The notes under the pieces are model-generated. The model did no database searches and was not told the origin of the DNA. It saw only the letters and a program-made list of their open reading frames with translations. From a virus, in IMG/VR virus record IMGVR_UViG_3300020457_001275, positions 1-22,602 of that record: 22,602 nt of DNA. One strand, written 5' to 3'. Both the position numbers and the translations under genes were made by a program. Position 1 is the stretch's first letter; every line of letters begins with the position of its first letter. Below are positions 10,059-18,711 of the stretch, one piece after another.

Positions 10059-13000
10059 GTGCGTTTCTAATATGGGTTCCAATGAGATGCTCTTCAATAG
10101 GAGAATTGTTCGCACCACGTGTACAACCCAAGAAACGATCACTCAATTTGCTTGTGTATGAAATTTGTTCTCTACCAATTAAAATAGTTCCTGATGATGC
10201 AAAATTGGTAGTATTTGCATAAACAGTTTCATTAGTTGCATTGTATCCACTACCATTTGCATCAGTCAAATCAGCAGTGTCTAATATAGTCAAATAATGA
10301 TTTATAGATGGATAACCAACATTGAATAGGTATGCATTATCAGCAACCATAGTATTTGCATTATCTTCAAATTCCTGTAGTTGCAAATCAAATCCTTCCC
10401 ACTCTTGAATAGTATATGCGGAAACACTGTATCCTGCGTTGGATACAATATCACCAGTGCTCATGAATTTAGCACCCTCCCACTGTAAGAATCTTGGACC
10501 TAATGTTCCTTGATGATAAGGTGTCTTATAATCAATTCTTCTTAAATCAACAAATCCAGCATTATACCATTTAACTTTTTCTGATGGACCAATAGGATCT
10601 AAACCACCTATATCTGTACATACACCATTCAATTTGTATTGACCTATAGGGCATTCACCATCATCAACTATCCTTCTTCCAATTGGATCTATGTAAACAA
10701 ATGGCTTACGGCATTGTACCTTATGACCAAGCTCAATAATACTGGTTCCTTGGAATCCTAATTGAATTGTAGGATTGCTAACTGAAGCATAAGAAGCACC
10801 ATGCCATATAAGTCTGGACTGTATTAAAGGTATTGGAGATAGATCAATCTTCTTCTGTAGAATAAGAGTAATCTTCTGTTTAGCTCCATCTGGTGTAGTG
10901 ATCTTCATATCAAGATCAAGTTGACCTGGACCTAATTCAACTCTCTTCTCCCAACTAAATTCTGAGCTAATAGTAACAGGAGATGGTTTGATTAGATCTG
11001 ATTTGATTAAAAGTGTAAGCAGACTATCAATCTTCCTACCACGTTGTTTAATAATATCATATTGTCTTGCTGTTACAACAAGAGGTGCTTTAGTATATCC
11101 AGAACCAGATGCAGTTAATACTACATCAACTACATTACCATCAGAAACAACTACTTCAGCTCTAGCACCTCCACCCTGTTGATCTACAGGAATGAAATGT
11201 AATATAGGTGTTGTATAGTAATCTTTAGCACCTGATGGTTTTAGTACACCAGTATCATATAATAATTGGAAATCTGTTCTATTCCATGATATAGATGTTA
11301 CAGAACCATTAGTAACCTCACAAGTTACACTAAGACCAACACCTCTTACATCTCCAGCATACAATGATGTTGAAACCTTACCAAAGAAACTTTGAGAAGG
11401 ATCATCACCTGCAATATATGTTTTTGGTGTGACATACTGTGGCAGTTCATTAACTGTCCTATAGTAATCTTCCCCATCAATTTTAATAGTGTCACCAGCA
11501 ATTATATTAGCACCACCTCTCTTTCTCTCATAGAAAGCTTCATCTGCTCTCTTTGTTCCATACAACCAAGTAGCAGAATTCCTCTGCATCCTATAGTCAT
11601 TACTATCGTCTCTAACTATATCAACAGAAACACCAGCTGGATCTACACCTATTAATTCATACTCATCACTGAAATCAGGCATTCCTGCAAAAAATATACT
11701 AGAGTCATCCATATTAGGATTACCACCAGAAATAGTAATCGTTATTTGATCAAGAACTGTTAACTGTCCTCCACCCCGATATACCTCATAACTTTTAACA
11801 TTACCAATGAATACTTTCTTTCCATTAATCTTCTGATATGCAACTTGGAAGAAATCACTAGTTTCACCATACCATTTTTCCCATTCAGAGAAATCATTGG
11901 AAGCAGAAGCACAAGTTAAAATAATTTCATTATAATATTGATTCTTCTCGTAATCATATAATGTTATAACAGGATCAATATCTCTTCCATATAATACAAG
12001 GATCTCTACATTATTACCTGCGAATATATTCTTATTGAATCTTATAGTAGGTCCACTAATTGTATAAGATTTATTTACTCTTTGTAGAACACCATCAATA
12101 AAGACTAAAGCAAATTCTGGATCAGAAATAACCTTTATTTCACTTTCAGAATCAAGAATTAAGAATGGTCCATTAGATCCTTTACTGGAGATACCAGCAT
12201 TGTTAATACCACATCTTATATAACTTCCAACTCCATGTGCAAAAAACTTCTCTACTGCTATGGGTTCTTGTAATGTCTTTGTATTTGATTCCTGACCCCA
12301 TAATGGTGGACTGTCAAATACAACTTTATTTGGAAGAGAAGTTCTATCAATAATATAAGCAGGATTGTGTTGTAGAACCCCACTCAATGCGATGAATAGA
12401 TCTTCATTTACTTGGGTATCTACAGGGGTTCCATCTTCATAATATAATTCAAATATAGTATTCTCACCATCAAAATAATCAGCATAAGAAACATCTATAG
12501 TTCCTACACCGTTGTTTAATATTGTCTTCAAGACACCATATAAGGTTTCCAAAGCAGATAAAACATCTTCACATTTGGGATCAGAATCTAATATTATATT
12601 GCTATTTGAATATGGAACTACTGTAGTGAAAGTACCAGTAGTTAATTCATTATTAACTGCTTTTTTAGCAAGTCCAACAGCATGTTCATAAGCTTCAACT
12701 GCTGCTTCTAATTCTGAAGTCTTATCTCCTGTTGCAGCATCAGTTAATATAGCATCACCAGTTAAAGAACTAAGTACCCCACCAGTGAAATATTTTTCAG
12801 CATTAGCAATAGTTTTCTGGTTTCCACCAAATCTTATATCATGAGCAAAAGCATCAATAATATATCCAATATCACGATAACACTTAGTCTCTGTAGTACC
12901 CCAAGTAAATTCTGGATACTTATTTTTAATAAAACCAAGAGTTTCAGATTGAATAAACTCTCTATTCATCTCAATCTGATTAGCAGCATCAATCCATCTA

Positions 13001-16000
13001 CCATTCTTCTGGAAAATATTCTTAATCTTCTTAAGATGTTTCGCATTTAATGAATCATCTTTAAACTGGAACCATCTTCCGTGGAAAGTAACACCTACTA
13101 ATGGTGGTTGAGCAAATGTAATTTTATCTTCAACAACAGTATATGAAATACCAGGCTCTTGTAATATACCATCAAGTGTTATTACTAAAGATTGCTCGTT
13201 GTATGGTTTAAGAACATTTCCATCACCATCAATCAAATTAAACTCTTTAGTTCCTGAAAGATTACCTTTGTTACTAAGAGCACCATCAAATGTTCCATTT
13301 AAAGTAACAGTATTTGCTTTTATCTCAGCAGTATTTTTTGTATCAATTGATACAGATCCTTTTCCCTTCTCAACATTTAGATTTTTCATCAAAGCTATGC
13401 TTTGAGTAATCTGTCTTCTTGTATTAACTACAGTAATATTATTTTTCTCTGGATCCCAAACCTGAATAACACTTACTCTACTTGTTTTGGTATCTTCGCT
13501 CATTTTTGCTTGAGCAGAAGAATCAATTATAACTTCACCAAATAATTTAAATCCAGCAGGATGAGTAGTTTCTTTTATTAATGATCTCCATGTATTAATT
13601 GGAGTTTCTGATTTAATAAGATATGAATAATCTTGATAATAAAAAGAATCAGTTATCCTTTGATTAGAATCACTAACTTTTCCATGATCAGATTTATAAT
13701 ATCCTAAATTATCATAATATGTATTAATAACAGGAGAAAACTGATTATAATTAATACTTTCAATTGTTGCTACTTTGCCTCTGGACAATCCAATTATCTG
13801 TTCCTTTTCTCTAAAAATACCTGAAATCTCATTAACAAGAATAATATTAGATCCCTTTCTCCAAGATGTAACTTTAGCTCTAGCAATCTCAACAGATCCA
13901 GACTTCTGTACTACAGTTTCTCCTAATTTAAATGAATCCTCTTCAAATCCAGATAGAGTAAAAACATAATTTGAAGTAAATGAGGAAGTTAATGTACTAT
14001 CATTATGATATGATCCACCATTATTAATAATCTTTATATTCCTAGGTACACCAATATTCGTACTGTTTAGATAACAATCAACAGTATTATCAATATTACC
14101 ATCAACATCTATAATTCCTGTTACAATAGGAATCTTTTTATAATCAATCCCAATATTAGTAATTTTTATTGAATTAATTTCTCCAACAGAAAATCTAGAC
14201 TTTGATGTATATGCAATAGTACCACTACCATCATGGGAAGCTTTAACAGAAGTTGAATATACTATTTGTGTTGGCGTTACATAAATTGCAGTCTTATTTC
14301 CTTGTAAGGGATCTAAAGATAAATTCAAATATGATTTTTCAGAATTAACAATCCCATCTCTATCATAATAATAATATTGTAAGAAATTTGATTCTTTTCT
14401 TTCGGTATAATTGTTTGAACTTATTCTTGCTCCATAACCAAGCTTAATATCAACAAAACCCACACCTCTATTTGTTTCTGATGAAATTAAATTGAAGTTT
14501 ATACTTGGAGAAAAATCAAATCCACAACCAACCATTGAACTGTGGGTTGTATTAAATTTATACTTGTAATATTTCTTAACATCAATAACTGGGTTTCTTA
14601 AGAAATTAGTACCATCAGTAGAAATCTCAAAATAAATATCAGGATTGCTAATACTTGATACCTTTACAAGTCTCTTATTTCCTTCACTATCCTCTTGATC
14701 AAAGAATACTGTACTCAAACTTACCGATTCTATTGTATCTAAAGTCTCTGTGTAATCCCAAGCTACAGTTGCTTTTTGTGTGTTACTATCATAGTAAGTA
14801 ATACTACCATCATTAACACTATGTCCTGAACTGAGATTATATCCAGCATCATAGACTGTTACTATAGTGCCATCAAAATGATCAGCTCTTATAGTATTAT
14901 TCTGTGCTCTCTCAACTGTAATGGCATTTCCATTTGTACTATCAACTAAAAGTATTTCATCATTAACAAGTAAAAGATCTCCTTTTTGAATATCATTGCC
15001 ATTATCAATATTCAATACTGGATTCTGAATAGAAAATCCGACATGATCAACAGAAAGAACTAAAGAAGGAGTATTATTATTAGTCTTACCTGCTGCACTA
15101 TCTCCTATACCCAACTCATCAAACTTTTTATATCCAGATCCTTTATCTGTAATGAACACAGAGTTAATATGACCAGCAGAAGAAACTACCAAAGTTGCTT
15201 TTGCTCCATCTCCAGATCCACCAGTCAATACTACATCATTATAAGTTCCTTGTGTGTAATCATTACCTCCATTTAATATTGCAACTCTACCAACACCTGT
15301 ATCTTTGAGAACCCTTGATATGACTGGGGTTTCAAAGACTATATCTTGATATATTCTTTTTCTTACATAATATGTTGTTTCTGTTGTACTATCATCTGGA
15401 TCAATATTGATGTCAATACTTTCTCCAATCGCTACTCCATGATCATCAGATGTTGTTAATAGTGCTACATTATCATGCAATCTAAAAATATTCAAATTAT
15501 CACTTAAAGATCCAATAGCAACAATTTTTGATCCAGTAGTATCAATTAAATTAGAACTTGTCAAAAATAAGCTTTCAGAAACAGAAAATCCTGTATCTGT
15601 TACCTTTATCTTAACTGTGTTTTGAGCAGTTGTACCCTCTAATACTTCACCTTTTGCAACTGGTGCTGCAATACCATCACTAAGTGATAAAATAGAACCT
15701 TTTGTGTATGATGAATTCTTATCAACTAAAAGAGATATTACTTTAGTACTTGATGATAGTACATCTGTACTACTAAAAGTACCTGATACAGAATCTAAAG
15801 CAAAATTTTTGGATGAGAATACATCACCAACTATAGTTCCTGTAGCACCTGTATTTGATTGTGTGATAGTATCACCATCAAACAAATATGCATTAGAGGA
15901 AAGTTCAATATAAAGTACTTTAGTTGATTGTGAATTAATTGAAACTACATTTTTACCTTTTACCGAATCAACCTCACCAGCAGCACCATATCCCTCAGTA

Positions 16001-18711
16001 TCACTATCATCAATAACTAATTTACTTCCAACAGAAAAATTGGATCCACTATTAAATATAGAAGCAGATTTTATATCTCCTCTCTTTACATCATCAATTA
16101 ATGCAATTGACAAATCTCCATTATTATCAATATTAGGAGTTCTAAGTCTTTTAGCTTTAACTGGAATATCATCTTGTGATATAAGAGAATTGTAGTTAGA
16201 ATCTAAAGGAAGAGAATAATAATTATTACCTAAAATATATGGAAATACTGGAGCTCCTGTTGAATTAACGGTAATAAAATATGCATATGTTCCTTCTGGA
16301 AATTCTGGTGTTACACAATACCTTCCATTATTAGCATCTAAAGAACCAGATTCATCAACATAAGTCCAATCGTTTATAAAAGTTCCTATTGGATATGTTG
16401 TAGTTGAAGGACCACCTATTCTACCAGTATTCTTAGAATAACTAGACACCATTCTTACCACAGAACTTGAAGAATCTACAGCATCACTGTATCCATAAGC
16501 ACCATATATGGGGTTACCATCATATGCAAACCCTAGAATAGGTGAATGGGATACCCCAGTGTCATTTGCTCTTAATGTAGTAGGAGATGCGTAATAAGAA
16601 TACCCCTGTCCTAAAGAAATATCAAAGTTCTTGAACCAATAACCATTATCGGCATCTAAGCTTGTTTGATTTTTATAATACCTATCTTTTCTCCATTCTT
16701 TAATAGAAGCAGTTGCGGTTGCTTTACCTCCAACAGAAAGGATTTCAACCACTACATTTTCACTAGTATAAAGACTTCCACCATTAACTTTAACAAATCC
16801 TGTTATCTGACCAGTATTTGAGACTTCAGTAATATAGTCAGCAAATCTTCCTTTACCTGCTTTATCTGTAATTCTAACTTCTGGTGGAGATGAATAATAC
16901 TCACCAGTATTATCAATAGTAATACTTGTTATTACTCCATTACTAATAACTGCTGTACCCTTTCCATTCCTACCAGATACAATATCCACAGTTGGAACTG
17001 TTGTATAATCACCAGGAGTATCAACAATGATAGATTCAACTACTTCACCAGCAAGTTTCGCTCTTGCAAGAGAAGGTACGTTATTAATTAATACATATGG
17101 AGGTTTCTTATAACCATCACCTCTTGTATCTACACTAATCTTCTGAATAGCACCATTAAGAATTGCATCCTCATCTTTATATCCCATAAATGGAATACCA
17201 TTCATAGCAATACCAACATCTCTATACTGAGTCTCATATGTCTCGGTTACAGAGATAGGATGTTTTCTAATAATCTTTAAAAGCTTCTGATCTTGTGCAT
17301 CAGAAGGTAATGTACCAATAGCATGTGATGGAAATCCAGAAGAAGTAATATAATACCCTTCACCATCCTCAAAGATTGCTGATACATTGGGATTGAGATC
17401 TGCTATAGCAGCAGTACCAGTACTAGTAATCCACCTTATATTATTTTGTGAATCAACTATTCTAGGATCTGTTGTTGTAAATCCAGACTCAGAAATCTCT
17501 ACCCTATCATTTTTATTGGAATAAGGTGCTTCTACTTCATTCTCTAAATTATATAAAACACCAAATACTAATAATTCTACACCATTACCAGAGACGTTAG
17601 CACCATATGTTACAGGAGTTCCTATAGGATGTGCTCCAGTACCAGTCCTAGTTTTAACTACAAATTGATTTACATTTTTATCATCATATGTTATAACTTC
17701 ATCATCTAAATTAAATGATCCTTTCTTATTCCACGCCATTGTGGAAAACACATCAATCCTATCACCAATACCAATATTGGCATCAACTTCTTTTGTTAAT
17801 TTAGTCCTTGCTGCAATAGAAAAGTTACCATTAACACTTGCTTCATTTAATATAAGTTCATATAATTCTTCACCGTCAAACTTACCAGAATACCTAACAT
17901 TATCAACTACAGCAGATGCATAATCTCCATCTGTTTGTGTTATTTTCTTTCCAATAAGAGTATTAACATCACCAGATAAAACTTTTGCCTTAAGTGAATA
18001 ATTCTTTATCCAATTAGACTCTGATGCTTTTAAAGTATGATCTCTTGGGTATGAAACTTCTGGTTCTTTATCAGTATCAATAAGACACTTAAATAAGAAT
18101 TTAACTGAACTATCAGTTCCCTTTGATTGATAGAAAGAACTTATATGTTTAATAAGAGTTCTTTTATCAACACCATCTTTAAGATACGATTCTGGAAAAT
18201 CAGCAAGGTATTGTTTTTCAAAACTTTTTACAAGAGCATATAAGAAAAGATTACTTATATTCTGTACAGTAGATCCAGACAAATGATCTGCTGCCTGTGT
18301 TGTAACAAATGTACTAGTACTATAAAGATCTCCAAGCTTTGTGTTACCACTTACTCCACGACTAACTTCTAGAAAATCAGTGGCAGTCTTATTCCCATAG
18401 AAACATATTTCATCTTCTATCTTAATATATCCACTCTTAGGAAAAGAGCTAGTATCAACAACAGTAATTACATCAGAAGTAGATGTAACAAACGAATCAA
18501 CAGTTGTTGTCTGATTTAATATATTCTTCTCGTAATAATCAATGTCAGCATAAGTTTGGATATTATTAATAATATCCAAAGGTTGTCCTTGAATCTCTAG
18601 CTGCTCATAATACTTCTGTATAAACTTAGAAAACAGTTCATACTCTTCATTGATAAAATCTGGCAGTTGTGACTCAATTAAGAATGAGACTTTATTGGCA
18701 GTTTTAGGCAC
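10054..18711 (-). CDS. Giant gp7-like baseplate wedge protein with YHYH domain (2885 aa)
   Basis: It lies between gp6 and gp8, where T4 has gp7, the central organiser of the wedge. Residues about 10-235 (LPDFINEEYELFSKFIQKYY, then SSFYQSKGTDSSVKFLFKCL near 190-210) resemble a segment I recall from the C-terminal half of T4 gp7 (FYSTKG...YKFLFKVLY). A second gp7-like motif, HPAGFKLFGEV, comes only near 1715. Between them lie four GY-PP beta repeats (about 520-665), a YHYH domain (about 715-830) and more beta modules. After it come three DGVLQ-type modules (about 1842, 2102, 2202), a helical fibre-like domain (about 1885-2050), and a C-terminal Cys motif (about 2665-2700). An SSGTILIGREQISYT...CTRG module ends the protein, and a similar one sits near 92-122. 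The start is GTG, inside TAGTG at the gp6 stop, which implies coupled translation. T4 gp7 has about 1032 residues, so this protein is nearly three times larger. The gp7 assignment is an inference from synteny and motifs. Confidence 0.82.
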   Translation of the reverse strand: MPKTANKVSFLIESQLPDFINEEYELFSKFIQKYYEQLEIQGQPLDIINNIQTYADIDYYEKNILNQTTTVDSFVTSTSDVITVVDTSSFPKSGYIKIEDEICFYGNKTATDFLEVSRGVSGNTKLGDLYSTSTFVTTQAADHLSGSTVQNISNLFLYALVKSFEKQYLADFPESYLKDGVDKRTLIKHISSFYQSKGTDSSVKFLFKCLIDTDKEPEVSYPRDHTLKASESNWIKNYSLKAKVLSGDVNTLIGKKITQTDGDYASAVVDNVRYSGKFDGEELYELILNEASVNGNFSIAARTKLTKEVDANIGIGDRIDVFSTMAWNKKGSFNLDDEVITYDDKNVNQFVVKTRTGTGAHPIGTPVTYGANVSGNGVELLVFGVLYNLENEVEAPYSNKNDRVEISESGFTTTDPRIVDSQNNIRWITSTGTAAIADLNPNVSAIFEDGEGYYITSSGFPSHAIGTLPSDAQDQKLLKIIRKHPISVTETYETQYRDVGIAMNGIPFMGYKDEDAILNGAIQKISVDTRGDGYKKPPYVLINNVPSLARAKLAGEVVESIIVDTPGDYTTVPTVDIVSGRNGKGTAVISNGVITSITIDNTGEYYSSPPEVRITDKAGKGRFADYITEVSNTGQITGFVKVNGGSLYTSENVVVEILSVGGKATATASIKEWRKDRYYKNQTSLDADNGYWFKNFDISLGQGYSYYASPTTLRANDTGVSHSPILGFAYDGNPIYGAYGYSDAVDSSSSVVRMVSSYSKNTGRIGGPSTTTYPIGTFINDWTYVDESGSLDANNGRYCVTPEFPEGTYAYFITVNSTGAPVFPYILGNNYYSLPLDSNYNSLISQDDIPVKAKRLRTPNIDNNGDLSIALIDDVKRGDIKSASIFNSGSNFSVGSKLVIDDSDTEGYGAAGEVDSVKGKNVVSINSQSTKVLYIELSSNAYLFDGDTITQSNTGATGTIVGDVFSSKNFALDSVSGTFSSTDVLSSSTKVISLLVDKNSSYTKGSILSLSDGIAAPVAKGEVLEGTTAQNTVKIKVTDTGFSVSESLFLTSSNLIDTTGSKIVAIGSLSDNLNIFRLHDNVALLTTSDDHGVAIGESIDINIDPDDSTTETTYYVRKRIYQDIVFETPVISRVLKDTGVGRVAILNGGNDYTQGTYNDVVLTGGSGDGAKATLVVSSAGHINSVFITDKGSGYKKFDELGIGDSAAGKTNNNTPSLVLSVDHVGFSIQNPVLNIDNGNDIQKGDLLLVNDEILLVDSTNGNAITVERAQNNTIRADHFDGTIVTVYDAGYNLSSGHSVNDGSITYYDSNTQKATVAWDYTETLDTIESVSLSTVFFDQEDSEGNKRLVKVSSISNPDIYFEISTDGTNFLRNPVIDVKKYYKYKFNTTHSSMVGCGFDFSPSINFNLISSETNRGVGFVDIKLGYGARISSNNYTERKESNFLQYYYYDRDGIVNSEKSYLNLSLDPLQGNKTAIYVTPTQIVYSTSVKASHDGSGTIAYTSKSRFSVGEINSIKITNIGIDYKKIPIVTGIIDVDGNIDNTVDCYLNSTNIGVPRNIKIINNGGSYHNDSTLTSSFTSNYVFTLSGFEEDSFKLGETVVQKSGSVEIARAKVTSWRKGSNIILVNEISGIFREKEQIIGLSRGKVATIESINYNQFSPVINTYYDNLGYYKSDHGKVSDSNQRITDSFYYQDYSYLIKSETPINTWRSLIKETTHPAGFKLFGEVIIDSSAQAKMSEDTKTSRVSVIQVWDPEKNNITVVNTRRQITQSIALMKNLNVEKGKGSVSIDTKNTAEIKANTVTLNGTFDGALSNKGNLSGTKEFNLIDGDGNVLKPYNEQSLVITLDGILQEPGISYTVVEDKITFAQPPLVGVTFHGRWFQFKDDSLNAKHLKKIKNIFQKNGRWIDAANQIEMNREFIQSETLGFIKNKYPEFTWGTTETKCYRDIGYIIDAFAHDIRFGGNQKTIANAEKYFTGGVLSSLTGDAILTDAATGDKTSELEAAVEAYEHAVGLAKKAVNNELTTGTFTTVVPYSNSNIILDSDPKCEDVLSALETLYGVLKTILNNGVGTIDVSYADYFDGENTIFELYYEDGTPVDTQVNEDLFIALSGVLQHNPAYIIDRTSLPNKVVFDSPPLWGQESNTKTLQEPIAVEKFFAHGVGSYIRCGINNAGISSKGSNGPFLILDSESEIKVISDPEFALVFIDGVLQRVNKSYTISGPTIRFNKNIFAGNNVEILVLYGRDIDPVITLYDYEKNQYYNEIILTCASASNDFSEWEKWYGETSDFFQVAYQKINGKKVFIGNVKSYEVYRGGGQLTVLDQITITISGGNPNMDDSSIFFAGMPDFSDEYELIGVDPAGVSVDIVRDDSNDYRMQRNSATWLYGTKRADEAFYERKRGGANIIAGDTIKIDGEDYYRTVNELPQYVTPKTYIAGDDPSQSFFGKVSTSLYAGDVRGVGLSVTCEVTNGSVTSISWNRTDFQLLYDTGVLKPSGAKDYYTTPILHFIPVDQQGGGARAEVVVSDGNVVDVVLTASGSGYTKAPLVVTARQYDIIKQRGRKIDSLLTLLIKSDLIKPSPVTISSEFSWEKRVELGPGQLDLDMKITTPDGAKQKITLILQKKIDLSPIPLIQSRLIWHGASYASVSNPTIQLGFQGTSIIELGHKVQCRKPFVYIDPIGRRIVDDGECPIGQYKLNGVCTDIGGLDPIGPSEKVKWYNAGFVDLRRIDYKTPYHQGTLGPRFLQWEGAKFMSTGDIVSNAGYSVSAYTIQEWEGFDLQLQEFEDNANTMVADNAYLFNVGYPSINHYLTILDTADLTDANGSGYNATNETVYANTTNFASSGTILIGREQISYTSKLSDRFLGCTRGANNSPIEEHLIGTHIRNAL
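11975..12120 (-). repeat. DGVLQ module, copy 3 (in the gp7-like gene)
   Basis: It encodes FIDGVLQRVNKSYTISGPTIRF, about residues 2198-2245. The pattern is hydrophobic strand, DGVLQ, short turn, sYti, strand, then a closing strand ending in LVLYGRDID. Related copies lie at 12290-12410 and 13060-13193. This pattern is common in phage tail and fibre proteins and probably forms a small beta domain. Confidence 0.6.
12290..12410 (-). repeat. DGVLQ module, copy 2 (diverged)
   Basis: It encodes LFIALSGVLQHNPAYII and then VVFDSPPLWGQE, about residues 2101-2140. The Asp of DGVLQ is replaced by Ser. The order of strand, turn and closing strand with a Pro-Pro is the same as in copy 1. Confidence 0.55.
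13060..13193 (-). repeat. DGVLQ module, copy 1
   Basis: It encodes VITLDGILQEPGISYTVVED and then ITFAQPPLVGVTFHGRW, about residues 1840-1884. It directly precedes the helical segment IDAANQIEMNREFIQSE, which resembles fibre-associated sequences in T4-like cyanophage proteins. Confidence 0.6.
16200..16560 (-). other. YHYH domain within the gp7-like protein
   Basis: Residues about 718-838 carry SHSPILGFAYDGNPIYGAYG, then YPIGTFINDWTYV, GSLDANNGRYCVTPEFPEGT and YAYFITV, ending with FPYILGNNYYSLP. This is the pattern I associate with the YHYH domain family (PF14240): a glycine- and aromatic-rich core, then a TPEFPxGTYAYF segment. The family also occurs in secreted bacterial proteins. Here it sits directly after four GY-PP repeats in a baseplate protein. 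Its ligand is unknown, and a role in surface or glycan recognition is only a guess. Confidence 0.75.
16700..17145 (-). repeat. Four tandem GY-PP beta repeats (about 40 aa each)
   Basis: Residues about 523-670 of the gp7-like protein repeat the pattern strand, G-x-G/E-Y-x-x-x-P-x-V-x-I, short loop, strand. The cores are GDGYKKPPYVLI, PGDYTTVPTVDI, TGEYYSSPPEVRI and GGSLYTSENVVVEI. Each is followed by a small-residue linker and a strand such as VITSITIDN. They are degenerate at DNA level, so this is old protein duplication, not recent DNA repeat expansion. Confidence 0.75.
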
